From Paucilactobacillus oligofermentans DSM 15707 = LMG 22743 (GTDB lineage Bacteria > Bacillota > Bacilli > Lactobacillales > Lactobacillaceae): a DNA stretch of 64,000 nt. The position numbers were made by a program, and so were the translations under genes. Each line of letters begins with the position of its first letter. Positions within the stretch are counted from its first letter, which is position 1. Positions 1-8,562 of this stretch are shown here, piece by piece. The stretch is from NCBI RefSeq assembly GCF_001434315.1, contig NZ_AZFE01000031.1, forward strand, positions 370,450 through 434,449, in the 5' to 3' direction. The notes below the pieces were generated by a model, which worked only from the letters and a program-made list of their open reading frames with translations, made no database searches and had not been told where the DNA came from.

Positions 1-558
1 TCCTGATCCAAAGAATGCAACTAATGGTAATACCAAGAGGTTAACCATAAAACTACCTAAATTAGAACCAACTAATCTCCATGAATTAAGTGTAATTCGT
101 TCATCTGGATTAGAAGTTAATAAAGGCAACATCGTTGTAATTGGTGCGTTTATGCCTAAATAAAGTATTCCATAAATAATATATACAATGCCACAATACC
201 AAATTTTACCAGTCATACTTAATGCTGGTGCCCAGAAGAGTAGCACGCCTGCGGCGGCATATGGGAAAGCCAGCCAAAGAAAATACGGTCTCGCTTTTCC
301 CCACTTAGAATCCGTCATATCAATTAACGTACCCCAAACCGGTGCAGCAACAGCATCAACAACTCGAGCTATTAAAAGAATAGTTCCCGCAATTGCGGTG
401 GGAATTAACGCAACATCTGTAAAAAAATATAATAAATATGCATTAACCACTTGCGCTACCAATTGACCTGCGAAATCAAGTTGCGCATAACTAAACTTTT
501 CAAGAAAACCAACTTTTTGTTTCAAATATGATGTCTTATTCCCTACTTTATTTTCCAT
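1..558 (-). CDS. GPH-family sugar:cation symporter, N-terminal part (cut by window edge)
   Basis: This is the first 186 codons of a glycoside-pentoside-hexuronide (GPH, MFS_2) transporter; the rest lies beyond base 1. The visible protein begins MENKVGNKTSYLKQKVGF and carries hydrophobic helices with the family pattern: FTDVALIPTAIAG, the ARVVDAVAAPVWG loop and the DSKWGKARPYFLW motif that follows helix 2. It would import a glycoside or pentoside with H+ or Na+ across the membrane. An AGGTGG ribosome binding site precedes the ATG. It is divergent from an AraC regulator across a 199-bp gap holding a cre-like site, so it is probably catabolite-controlled. It resembles the complete GPH transporter at 4632-6038. 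The substrate cannot be read from the sequence. Confidence 0.85.
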   Translation of the reverse strand, partial: MENKVGNKTSYLKQKVGFLEKFSYAQLDFAGQLVAQVVNAYLLYFFTDVALIPTAIAGTILLIARVVDAVAAPVWGTLIDMTDSKWGKARPYFLWLAFPYAAAGVLLFWAPALSMTGKIWYCGIVYIIYGILYLGINAPITTMLPLLTSNPDERITLNSWRLVGSNLGSFMVNLLVLPLVAFFGSG

Positions 559-674
559 GAAATTTTCCACCTCATTATTTTTAAATAAAATAATCTAAAA
601 TGTTAAAACGATTGTCATTAGCAGCAATACGTGTCACTCGATTGAAACAATACATGTATTTGATTCAAAATAAT

Positions 675-688
675 TGTAAACGCTTGCA
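675..688. promoter_or_regulatory. cre-like CcpA site
   Basis: TGTAAACGCTTGCA matches the CcpA consensus TGWAANCGNTNWCA at all but one position. It lies between the divergent GPH transporter (start 558) and the AraC regulator (start 758), so it could repress either or both when a preferred sugar is present. CcpA control is inferred. Confidence 0.6.
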
Positions 689-720
689 AAAAATAAATAA
701 ACCACTAAAATGAGCTAATA

Positions 721-735
721 GGTATACAAATCAAA
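721..735 (+). promoter_or_regulatory. Recurrent GGTATACAAATCAAA motif (candidate AraC operator)
   Basis: GGTATACAAATCAAA lies 22 bp before the AraC gene at 758. Near-identical copies occur at 8376-8390 and 8563-8577 around the second AraC gene of the same type. Shared spacing to the start codons suggests an operator for these two related regulators. This is inference from recurrence. Confidence 0.4.
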
Positions 736-757
736 TATGCTGTAGTGGGAGAAAATT

Positions 758-1627
758 ATGTTTTTTAGACTTAATTTAGATAAACCTCTAGAATTCAGTA
801 CTTTTCATCGGTACACAAATGATGAATTTAGATTATGGATTCAGCAAACAACAGAACCCTTATCTATATTATTTATCGATCAAGGTAACTTATCTTTATT
901 AATTAACGAAACCACTGAACACTTAAATAATATGAATTGGTTACTACTTCCAAAAGATTATGAAATTAAGATATCTAATATTGATAAAGATTTTACTTGC
1001 CAAATTATTTCTTTTAATAGTGAAAATAATATTATTACATCATTTTCTCCATTTTTAAACGAAAAAAGTAGGTATGGAATGACTATTCCACAAATAGGAA
1101 AAATAACTAACAAAGATAGTATTAATGGAATTTTAAAAAATATTTTTTCAACTAAGAATCAAAAAAATCAGCTTGAATTGAATATCAATTATTTAATTTC
1201 AAATTTACTTGTGACAGTTAGTACACAATTCATTCAAGTTATAAGTGATAATCAACAAAAACCGGTCCCTGCAAAATTTGATTGGATTCTAAATTGGATT
1301 ACCACTCATATTGAAGATTCATTAAATGTTACAGATATTGCAGATAAATTCGATATTACTCCAGAATACTTAACCCACTTATTTAATAAATATCAAAATG
1401 TTTCCACTATAAAATTCATTAATCAGATGAAAATATCCAAAGCAAAAGACTTATTGATAACAACAAACCTATCAATTAAGCAAATTGCTCTTTATCTAAA
1501 CTTTCAAAACATTAAATATTTTATGCGACTATTTAAACAAGAAACTAGCCTAACACCAACAAAATTTAGGAATATGTATTCAACACCTTTTATTAATTCA
1601 CTTGACAACCAGAACCAAGAACTTTAA
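758..1627 (+). CDS. AraC-family transcriptional regulator
   Basis: This 289-aa protein has an N-terminal cupin-like sugar-sensing region (residues 1-160, beta-rich, with LFIDQGNLSLLINE) and a C-terminal double helix-turn-helix of the AraC/XylS type (residues 185-280: LNVTDIADKFDITPEYLTHL followed by SIKQIALYLNFQNIKYFMRL). Members of this family usually activate adjacent sugar-uptake genes when bound to sugar. It is divergent from the GPH transporter and upstream of the fructokinase, which are its likely targets. The DNA-binding half is strikingly similar to the regulator at 8597, so the two are probably paralogues. A GGGAG site precedes the ATG. The effector is unknown. Confidence 0.9.
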   Translation: MFFRLNLDKPLEFSTFHRYTNDEFRLWIQQTTEPLSILFIDQGNLSLLINETTEHLNNMNWLLLPKDYEIKISNIDKDFTCQIISFNSENNIITSFSPFLNEKSRYGMTIPQIGKITNKDSINGILKNIFSTKNQKNQLELNINYLISNLLVTVSTQFIQVISDNQQKPVPAKFDWILNWITTHIEDSLNVTDIADKFDITPEYLTHLFNKYQNVSTIKFINQMKISKAKDLLITTNLSIKQIALYLNFQNIKYFMRLFKQETSLTPTKFRNMYSTPFINSLDNQNQEL

Positions 1628-1638
1628 TATTGTGCATA

Positions 1639-1652
1639 TTAAAACGGTTACA
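1639..1652. promoter_or_regulatory. cre-like site upstream of the ROK kinase
   Basis: TTAAAACGGTTACA matches TGWAANCGNTNWCA except at position 2. It lies 75 bp before the fructokinase start, in a gap that also holds an 8-bp inverted repeat. This suggests the kinase has its own catabolite-controlled promoter rather than depending only on read-through from the AraC gene. Confidence 0.45.
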
Positions 1653-1656
1653 ATTA

Positions 1657-1680
1657 TAATACGAATGCAGCGTCGTATTA
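1657..1680. promoter_or_regulatory. Inverted repeat, possible operator of the fructokinase gene
   Basis: TAATACGA at 1657-1664 is repeated in inverse as TCGTATTA at 1673-1680 with an 8-bp spacer. No T-run follows, so it is not a terminator. Arm centres lie about 16 bp apart, fitting a dimeric regulator on this promoter. Inference only. Confidence 0.35.
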
Positions 1681-1726
1681 TGCAGTTATAGTGTGTTAAT
1701 TTCAAATTAAATTTGGAGGATCTAAC

Positions 1727-2599
1727 ATGCTTATTGGAAGTATTGAAGCAGGTGGCACAAAATTTGTTTGTGCTATTGGTAACGATAATTATCAGATTCA
1801 AGATGTTACTTACATCCCAACAGGAAAACCTGAAGAAACTTTAGATAAGGTAATTGAATATTTTAAAAGATTCGATATTAAAGCACTTGGAATTGCATCT
1901 TTTGGACCATTAGAACTACGACATAATTCTAATAAATATGGGTTTATTACTACATCACCCAAGTTAGATTGGCGAAACATTGATTTTTTAGGATACTTAA
2001 AAAAAGAAATTGACGTTCCAACTTTTTGGACGACTGATGTTAACGGCTCCGCTTACGGAGAATTTGTAATGTCTCGGTTGTCTAATGCCAATATTAATTC
2101 GCTTGTTTATTACACTGTTGGTACCGGTGTAGGTGCCGGTATCATTTCTGATGGTAAATTCATTGGCGATATTGGGCATCCAGAAATGGGGCATGTATCT
2201 GTAAAACGGCACCCAGATGATCTTGATTTTGAAGGAGTTTGTCCCTATCATTCTGATTGTCTTGAAGGATTAGTATCTGGTCCTACATTTGAAGCTAGAC
2301 TAGGAAAAAAAGGAAAAGATATTCCCCATAACCACCCAGTATGGAACATTATGGCCTATTACGTTGCTCAAGCATTAGTTCAAACAACCTTAATGTGTCG
2401 ACCAGGAAAAATTGTAATTGGTGGTGGAGTTACTAATGAAGATTTTCTAATTAAAATAAGAAACCAATTTATTGATATTTTAAATGGCTATATTCCAGTC
2501 CCAAATATCAACGAATATATTACTTCTCCATCAATAAATGATAACGGATCAGCAACTATTGGAAATTTTGCACTTGCATTAAAAAAGTTAAATGAATAG
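1727..2599 (+). CDS. scrK: Fructokinase, ROK family
   Basis: This 290-aa sugar kinase phosphorylates fructose (possibly other hexoses) with ATP in the cytoplasm. The N-terminus SIEAGGTKFVCAIG is the phosphate-binding signature of ROK fructokinases. The middle holds GTGVGAGII and the ROK zinc site: GHPEMGHVSVKRHPDD followed by FEGVCPYHSDCLEG, with His and Cys ligands. Length is normal for the ScrK group. The start has a GGAGG site. It follows the AraC gene after a 99-bp gap with its own candidate control sites and ends at a strong bidirectional terminator. In this neighbourhood its substrate is probably a sugar released from an imported fructoside or isomerised hexose, which is inference. Confidence 0.9.
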   Translation: MLIGSIEAGGTKFVCAIGNDNYQIQDVTYIPTGKPEETLDKVIEYFKRFDIKALGIASFGPLELRHNSNKYGFITTSPKLDWRNIDFLGYLKKEIDVPTFWTTDVNGSAYGEFVMSRLSNANINSLVYYTVGTGVGAGIISDGKFIGDIGHPEMGHVSVKRHPDDLDFEGVCPYHSDCLEGLVSGPTFEARLGKKGKDIPHNHPVWNIMAYYVAQALVQTTLMCRPGKIVIGGGVTNEDFLIKIRNQFIDILNGYIPVPNINEYITSPSINDNGSATIGNFALALKKLNE

Positions 2600-2605
2600 C
2601 AACTT

Positions 2606-2637
2606 AAAAAGGATGACATAAATATGTCATCCTTTTT
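2606..2637. terminator. Bidirectional rho-independent terminator
   Basis: A 15-bp perfect stem (2606-2620 with 2623-2637) flanked by A-run and T-run separates the convergent fructokinase and GH127 genes and can serve both strands. Confidence 0.9.
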
Positions 2638-2642
2638 AGTGC

Positions 2643-4604
2643 TTAATTACTTATATTTTGCCAAACCTGCATTTGACCATTCTCCCGATTGGCCCACGCA
2701 TAATATGGAATAAATTTTAGCTCTGTTTCCACACCTTTAATTTTATTATATTCACGATACAACGTTGTATCACTAATTGGATTTTTAATTGCAGTTGCAG
2801 TAATAGTTTCTACACCACCAAGTAATTTACGTTCAAATTGAGACGTTATACTTCCACTAGTATTTAGCTGATATGTCCAAATAGGTGACTCATTATCAGT
2901 TTCTTCTGTACAAAATACTACTGGTCCTTTTTGAACACTTACTTTTCCAAAATCGTATTTAACTAATGGATTAGCTTGCATTAACTTAACGTCCATGTTC
3001 AATTTTAATTCAATCTTAGTATTTATATCTGTTATGTCAACATATACAATTCCATCAACCAAATTTTTATTTTCAACACCATTTACATTAAGCGTAAATT
3101 TATCTTGCGACCAACCTGGAATTCTGATTCCAAATTTAAAATCAATATTTTTCTCATTTTCAACTTTATAGTTAATATCACCTGTCCAAGGAAAGTTATT
3201 TGACTGTTCTATCTTAATACCTTGGTTAAAAATAGTTTTATTAGCAATAAACTGATCCGATAAAATCGTATTATCCTTTACGTTATAGATATATTTATCT
3301 ACAGACGCAATTAATCTTGCAACATTGCTTGGACAACACGCACAACCAAACCAATCCGCTCTTTGCGTAATTGCATGACTACGAGAAGGATTGTTCTTTG
3401 TAATATCTGGATCTGCCTCCAATGGATTAACATAAAAGAAGTGTTTTCCATCTAATGACATACCACTTAATGTTCCATTAAATAATTCCTTTTCCAGAAC
3501 ATCCCCATACTCGCCCTTAAACTCAATATCCTTCATATTCTGTGCAAAAAATGCCATTCCAACTGAAGCGCAAGTTTCACCATACATAGTATCGTTAGGT
3601 AAATCATAGTCATAGGTAAATGCTTCTCCAATATTAGTTGAACCGATTCCACCTGTAATATACATTCTTTTTTGAACAATATCATTCCAAAATCGATGAC
3701 ATGCTTCTAGAAGTTCCATATCATTCAACATTCTAGCAACGTTAGCCATTCCTGCACATAGGTAAACTACGCGGACTGCATGCCCATCTGCTGTTTTTTG
3801 ATCAATAATCGGTTCAGCAGATTGATAATATTTAGGCTCAAAATATTTCATACCATCAATCAAATCATTTTCAATACCATCTACTATATTTTGTTGTTCA
3901 AAAAATTCTGGATTCTTTCCACGCTGATTTAAAAAATAGTGTGCTAACTTTAAATATTTTTCATTTTCAGTTTGTTCATATAATCTTGTTAAAGCTAATT
4001 CAATTTCAGGATGCCCATCATATCCATTAATTTGACCTTCATCAATTCCAAAGTTATGATCAATACAATCTGCCATTTTGATGGCAATATCTATCGATTT
4101 TTGATTACCTGTTGCTTGGTAATACGCAACACCCGCTTCTATATAATGTCCCATTGTATAGAGCTCATGTGACTGTTGTAATCGTTTAAATTTACGCTCT
4201 GGCGCATCAATCTGGAAAAATGTTGATAAATAACCATCATTATCTTGCGCATCTGCAATTAAATCAATTAAATTGTCTGTTATCTTTTTTAAATCATCAT
4301 TAGGGTGGTATGAAAAACTATATGCAGCTGCCTCTAACCACTTATATACATCAGTATCTTGAAATGGATAGCCAAAGTGGTTTCCTTTTTTTATTCCAGC
4401 AGCTATTTTTAAATTTTCAATAGCATGACTATTTTTTGAATCTTGTGCATTACCACCTGGTTCATGTGCTATTTTAATGTCTGCTTCATCATTCATTACT
4501 GACCACTGATATGGTAACACTTCATTTACAACTAGTTCTCGATATCTTTTCCAAAAATCTGAAGTGATTTGTACTTTCATATTCTTTTTTAATTGATAGC
4601 TCAT
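2643..4604 (-). CDS. GH127-family beta-L-arabinofuranosidase-like glycosidase
   Basis: This 653-aa cytoplasmic protein belongs to glycoside hydrolase family 127 (formerly DUF1680), whose studied member HypBA1 removes beta-L-arabinofuranose. The zinc/thiolate active-site elements are visible: YGETC (Glu343, Cys345) and GCACCPSN (Cys423, Cys424), matching the Glu, Cys, Cys-Cys ligands and the nucleophilic cysteine of the family. MYITGGIGS and AFTYDYDLPND are further family motifs. There is no signal peptide, so substrates must be imported. ATG at 4604 is chosen because AGGTGA sits 8 bp ahead; an upstream in-frame GTG at 4616 overlaps that site. It is the last gene of the GH31-small protein-GPH-GH127 operon. 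Family members vary in specificity, so the exact sugar is inferred. Confidence 0.85.
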   Translation of the reverse strand: MSYQLKKNMKVQITSDFWKRYRELVVNEVLPYQWSVMNDEADIKIAHEPGGNAQDSKNSHAIENLKIAAGIKKGNHFGYPFQDTDVYKWLEAAAYSFSYHPNDDLKKITDNLIDLIADAQDNDGYLSTFFQIDAPERKFKRLQQSHELYTMGHYIEAGVAYYQATGNQKSIDIAIKMADCIDHNFGIDEGQINGYDGHPEIELALTRLYEQTENEKYLKLAHYFLNQRGKNPEFFEQQNIVDGIENDLIDGMKYFEPKYYQSAEPIIDQKTADGHAVRVVYLCAGMANVARMLNDMELLEACHRFWNDIVQKRMYITGGIGSTNIGEAFTYDYDLPNDTMYGETCASVGMAFFAQNMKDIEFKGEYGDVLEKELFNGTLSGMSLDGKHFFYVNPLEADPDITKNNPSRSHAITQRADWFGCACCPSNVARLIASVDKYIYNVKDNTILSDQFIANKTIFNQGIKIEQSNNFPWTGDINYKVENEKNIDFKFGIRIPGWSQDKFTLNVNGVENKNLVDGIVYVDITDINTKIELKLNMDVKLMQANPLVKYDFGKVSVQKGPVVFCTEETDNESPIWTYQLNTSGSITSQFERKLLGGVETITATAIKNPISDTTLYREYNKIKGVETELKFIPYYAWANRENGQMQVWQNISN

Positions 4605-4631
4605 ATCGCTAATCACCTACTTAATTTTTTA

Positions 4632-6038
4632 TTATCTTGATTCTGCTGCAGCGTGACGTTCCGCTAGTTCTTCGTTCACGATAGGTTCATGTTTTTCCCA
4701 TTTTCGATAAATAATCATCAAAATTAAGCTAAATGTATAAATGATAACGGGTAACCAAATGAACGTAAAACTGATTGCATTTAAGCTACCTGTACTTTGC
4801 ACAGCTTTTGCCGCTGAGAATCCAAACGCTGCCATTATTTTAGCCGCAAAGAACGAACCGATTCCTGAACCCATTTGGATGCAGAACGATGCCCCCATAG
4901 CAGTTAAAAATCCATTAGCACGAATTCCATTTTTCCATTCACCAAAATCCACTGTGTCACCAACCATACCAAAGAACATCGTCATAGCTGATCCTGAACC
5001 GATACATGCTAAAATCCAACCAGCAAGTGCCAAAGTAATATTATCTCCAGCAATACCGATAATCACTTGTCCAACCATAGTTATGGCCAATGTCAAAACA
5101 GTTGTGCCCCATTTGTGTAAAAACTTTGCAAAAAATGGAACACTTGCCATACCAACAATTTGGATAATTGAGAATCCATTAAAAAATGAAATTAAACCTT
5201 TATCATCCAAATTATATTGGAAATAATATGGTAGTGCGGCATTACGAGCAGAATATGCAGTCCACAAAATTAAATTAGCACCTACAATTATTAACCAAGG
5301 CCAATTTCCTTTAGCTGCCTTAAAACTTTCTTTAATGGTGATAATTTCTTCTTGTTCAATATTCTTTTCTCGCATATCCAAAAAACCAATAATCAACAAG
5401 ATAAAGCCAACAATACTATAAATTCCAACTGCCAAAGACCATCCCTTTTGATCATTACCGCCACCAAGTACTCCGGCTAAAGGAATAACAAACGTTACGG
5501 CAAGAAAATTTCCAACGTTTCCTAAAACCAAACGAATCGAGTTAGCTGACATTCGATCGTCAGAATCTGAAGTTAAATTGGGAAGCACTGAAGTGATAGG
5601 CGTGGACATCGCAGTATAGGTTAATTCGGCAAAGATATACATTGCTCCGGCCCAAATAATTTTACCTGTCATCCCAAATGAAGGTGTTGTAAATAGTAAC
5701 CAAATAAAAATTGCGAATGGAAGTGACATCCAAAGGAACCATGGGCGACTCTTTCCATATTTACTGTGTGTATGATCGACTAAAACTCCCATGATTGGAG
5801 CACCAAATGCATCAATTACACGTCCTAACAACAGTAGTGAACCAGCAGTTCCAACACTCAATCCGAATACATTAGTAAAAAAGTAAAGCATATAAGAACC
5901 AACGATACAGTACAATAAATTTCCTGCCATATCTGTAAAGCCATATGTTATTTTTCTGTGAAAAGGAAGATGATCTTCTGCTAATAATGCCTGTGCTGTT
6001 TTTACATTATGATCAGTACTATCAAAATTTGAAGCCAT
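4632..6038 (-). CDS. GPH-family glycoside/pentoside:cation symporter
   Basis: This 468-aa membrane protein has about 12 transmembrane helices and the GPH/MFS_2 signatures GRVIDAFGAPIMG and HSKYGKSRPWFLW in its first third. It imports a glycoside by cation symport. The family includes XylP, the isoprimeverose transporter of Lactobacillus pentosus, whose gene also neighbours a GH31 alpha-xylosidase, as here. ATG at 6038 is chosen because GGAGG lies 7 bp upstream; an earlier in-frame TTG is inside that ribosome binding site. It sits between the GH127 gene (27-bp gap) and a 62-codon membrane-protein gene (23-bp gap), in one operon. The transported sugar is inferred from the neighbouring glycosidases only. 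Confidence 0.9.
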   Translation of the reverse strand: MASNFDSTDHNVKTAQALLAEDHLPFHRKITYGFTDMAGNLLYCIVGSYMLYFFTNVFGLSVGTAGSLLLLGRVIDAFGAPIMGVLVDHTHSKYGKSRPWFLWMSLPFAIFIWLLFTTPSFGMTGKIIWAGAMYIFAELTYTAMSTPITSVLPNLTSDSDDRMSANSIRLVLGNVGNFLAVTFVIPLAGVLGGGNDQKGWSLAVGIYSIVGFILLIIGFLDMREKNIEQEEIITIKESFKAAKGNWPWLIIVGANLILWTAYSARNAALPYYFQYNLDDKGLISFFNGFSIIQIVGMASVPFFAKFLHKWGTTVLTLAITMVGQVIIGIAGDNITLALAGWILACIGSGSAMTMFFGMVGDTVDFGEWKNGIRANGFLTAMGASFCIQMGSGIGSFFAAKIMAAFGFSAAKAVQSTGSLNAISFTFIWLPVIIYTFSLILMIIYRKWEKHEPIVNEELAERHAAAESR

Positions 6039-6061
6039 AATAAAATCCTCCAATTAATATA

Positions 6062-6250
6062 TTATTTATTTTTACTATCTCTAGACAAACTCAAATAGAT
6101 AAGTAGCATTAACACTGCTGCTCCAACAATGGTTGACGTGTCATTTGGAATTCGATGATCAACAACCCTCCACGCTAAATAAATGAAGACTAATTGTAGA
6201 CACCATGAAATGATTGACTGTCCAGCAAATCTTGTTGATAAAATTTTCAT
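6062..6250 (-). CDS. Small two-helix membrane protein in a glycoside operon
   Basis: This 62-aa product is not recognised. It has two hydrophobic segments (about residues 13-30 and 39-56) joined by a short loop with RVVDHRIPNDTS and a charged tail SRDSKNK. It has a good GAGGAG ribosome binding site and lies 41 bp after the GH31 gene and 23 bp before the GPH transporter, on the same strand, which argues that it is a real gene. A role as an accessory subunit or stabiliser of the transporter is possible but is only inference. Length and composition give no enzymatic hint. Confidence 0.65.
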   Translation of the reverse strand: MKILSTRFAGQSIISWCLQLVFIYLAWRVVDHRIPNDTSTIVGAAVLMLLIYLSLSRDSKNK

Positions 6251-6291
6251 ATCAAAATCTCCTCTAGTTACAATTATCTGTTACAATTTTT

Positions 6292-8343
6292 TTACTTTAA
6301 TACATCAAATGCTTGTTTTAAACTAACTTTTGCGTCTTTTCGAATGTATAGTGGAATTTGTTCCAGAGGTGTTTCTACGTTAATTGTTTGTCCGCCATTA
6401 AATTCAGTTTCCCTATTAACATCAATCCAAGACGATCCTGATGGTAAGTAAACTGAACGACTAGATTCTGCTTCATGTAAAACCGGAGCAACTAAAATTG
6501 AATCACCAAACATAAATTGATCTTCAACATTCCATGCATTTTTATCTTGATTGAAATCATAAAACATTGGTCTGATAACAGGCGTTCCTTTTTCGTGGGC
6601 ATTTCCCATTTGAACTTTAATGTAATCTTGAAGATTTTCACGTAATTGCATATACTTTTTCATTATTTGATAAACTTGTTCACCATATGCCCAAGGCTCT
6701 GTTTCGCCACCTGATGGCATCTTTCCTCCACCAACGTTGCTTAATGGCTGTGTGTGCGGTTCACGGTCACCATGCATTCTCATAACCGGACAAAAAGTAG
6801 CAAACTCAAACCAGCGTGTTACTAGTTCTCTGAAGCTTTCATCATCATCTACACCGCCATGAAAGCCTCCGATATCAGTGGTCCACCATGGTATACCTGC
6901 AATCCCCATGTTCAACCCAATAGCCAATTGATTACGTAACGATTGAAAACTCGAGTCTATATCGCCTGACCAAACTAGAGCACCATACTTCTGGCTTCCT
7001 GCCCAAGCACAACGAACAAGATTGATAATTTGAGTCTTTCCCTCACTTTTTTGACCATCATAAATCGATTTAGAATAGCCAACTGGATAAGTATTTCCAA
7101 TTTGTAAATTACTTCCTTCATAATATCTATAATTATCAAAATCATAGACAGTATATTCAGGTTCTGCTTCATCAAGCCAAAATAGATCCACACCTTGATC
7201 CGAATAATTCTTCTTTAGTAATTTCCACAAATAGTTCTGTGCATTTGGATTGGTAAAATCTACGAATCCATTATTGCCTAAAAAGTTCATGGTAATAGGA
7301 GCTCCACGCTCTGTTTGTACCAAGTATCCCTTTTCTTGCATCTCTTTATAATGCGAACTATCTTCATCAACTGTTGGCCAAACCGAAACCATGAGTCTGA
7401 TTCCCATATCGTGAAGTTCATCAATCATTTCTTGGGGATTTGGCCAATATTCTTTGTCAAATGTATATTCACCTGACTTTGGCCAATGAAAATAATCAAT
7501 AACAATCACACTAATAGGAAGATCACGAGCTTTAAATTCTCGCGCTACTTTCAATAACTCATCTTGTGTTCGATACCGTAATTTGCACTGCCAATATCCC
7601 ATTGCATAATCTGGCATCATCGGAACTTTTCCGGCAACATTTGCATATTGCTCTTCAATATCACTTGGCTTATCACCACATGTTATCCAATAGTCCATTT
7701 CCTTAGTCGATAATGCATGCCATTCGGTAACATTCTTTGCAAAGTCAACATCCCCAATCGCTGGATTGTTCCACAACATACCATATCCCTTGTTAGATAT
7801 TAAAAATGGTACACTTGCTTGTGAATTACGATGCGCCAATTCTAATCTAGAATTTTTTAAATCAAGAAAGTCCTGTTGATATTGTCCCATTCCGAATAAT
7901 TTTTCATCTTGTTGAGCTTCAAATCGAACTTTAAGTTCAAAATCACCACCCGGAATTGGTTTAAATTCTCTTGAATCAATGTTTAAAGCACTATTGAAGT
8001 GATTAACCTTTTCTGTATCAACGCCAGCTGACATATCGTCAATTCGATTACGCTGAAATCCTTGTAGCAATAAATCACCATTTGACTTATAAAAACTTAA
8101 ATTCTTATAGACATCAATTTTTGCTATTAAATTACCATTCGTAATTTCACCAGTATGGTTTTGTTCATTAACAACAACCTGTGCTGTTGTATCGGATACA
8201 TTCTCAGTCAATGCATTATCACGTCCAGTAAATTTGGGATACTTTGTACTCCGAACTCGAAAACTATTATCTCCCCAAGGTCTAACCTCTAGTAATTCAT
8301 TTCCATTTCTTAAATAAAGACAATTATTATTTTCATAAATCAT
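6292..8343 (-). CDS. GH31-family alpha-glycosidase (alpha-xylosidase or alpha-glucosidase)
   Basis: This 683-aa cytoplasmic enzyme has the GH31 layout: an N-terminal beta-sandwich (residues 1-230), a (beta/alpha)8 barrel and C-terminal beta domains. The nucleophile region is LFWLDEAEPE with Asp391, and the acid/base region is VWSGDIDSSF with Asp461. Also visible are VIDYFHWPKSG, MVSVWPTVDE and GIPWWTTDIGGFHGG. No signal peptide is present. It is the first gene of the operon with a membrane peptide, GPH transporter and GH127, and starts after AAGGAG. The XylP-XylQ pair of Lactobacillus pentosus (isoprimeverose uptake and alpha-xylosidase) is a precedent for this arrangement. Whether it prefers alpha-xylosides or alpha-glucosides cannot be decided from the sequence. 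Confidence 0.9.
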   Translation of the reverse strand: MIYENNNCLYLRNGNELLEVRPWGDNSFRVRSTKYPKFTGRDNALTENVSDTTAQVVVNEQNHTGEITNGNLIAKIDVYKNLSFYKSNGDLLLQGFQRNRIDDMSAGVDTEKVNHFNSALNIDSREFKPIPGGDFELKVRFEAQQDEKLFGMGQYQQDFLDLKNSRLELAHRNSQASVPFLISNKGYGMLWNNPAIGDVDFAKNVTEWHALSTKEMDYWITCGDKPSDIEEQYANVAGKVPMMPDYAMGYWQCKLRYRTQDELLKVAREFKARDLPISVIVIDYFHWPKSGEYTFDKEYWPNPQEMIDELHDMGIRLMVSVWPTVDEDSSHYKEMQEKGYLVQTERGAPITMNFLGNNGFVDFTNPNAQNYLWKLLKKNYSDQGVDLFWLDEAEPEYTVYDFDNYRYYEGSNLQIGNTYPVGYSKSIYDGQKSEGKTQIINLVRCAWAGSQKYGALVWSGDIDSSFQSLRNQLAIGLNMGIAGIPWWTTDIGGFHGGVDDDESFRELVTRWFEFATFCPVMRMHGDREPHTQPLSNVGGGKMPSGGETEPWAYGEQVYQIMKKYMQLRENLQDYIKVQMGNAHEKGTPVIRPMFYDFNQDKNAWNVEDQFMFGDSILVAPVLHEAESSRSVYLPSGSSWIDVNRETEFNGGQTINVETPLEQIPLYIRKDAKVSLKQAFDVLK

Positions 8344-8375
8344 AATTTAGGTCTCCTTAACTTTGAAATTTATTA

Positions 8376-8390
8376 GGTATACAAAATCAA
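8376..8390 (+). promoter_or_regulatory. Recurrent motif copy 2 upstream of GH31
   Basis: GGTATACAAAATCAA lies 33 bp ahead of the GH31 start (on the opposite strand) and differs from the copy at 721 by one inserted A. It may be an operator for the adjacent AraC regulator. Confidence 0.4.
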
Positions 8391-8494
8391 CATAAAAAAA
8401 TAATTAACCAAAAAATATTTACATTATATTTTTCGATAAATTAATAACTCGTTCAGTAGTAACAGTACAGTTATTGAAGTTAAATTTCCGACAA

Positions 8495-8508
8495 AGTAAA
8501 CGTTTACA
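8495..8508. promoter_or_regulatory. cre-like CcpA site
   Basis: AGTAAACGTTTACA matches the cre consensus except at the first base and is almost a perfect palindrome around CG. It lies between the divergent GH31 operon and the AraC gene, so glucose repression of the operon is likely. CcpA binding is inferred. Confidence 0.55.
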
Positions 8509-8562
8509 TATATTATGATAGCGCTTTACTTTTCACCTTAAAACTAATAAAATTTAGACAAT

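Noticed and set aside
809-824. Fourth copy of the GGTACACAAAT motif inside the first AraC gene
   Set aside because: It diverges after GGTACACAAAT and encodes RYTND of the protein; probably chance.
4741-5226. 161-codon open frame on the plus strand
   Set aside because: It lies wholly antisense to the GPH transporter, lacks a ribosome binding site and has a low-complexity reverse-frame composition.
8516-8529. Second cre-like site TGATAGCGCTTTAC upstream of the AraC gene
   Set aside because: At least three mismatches to the consensus; only the AGCGCT core is palindromic.
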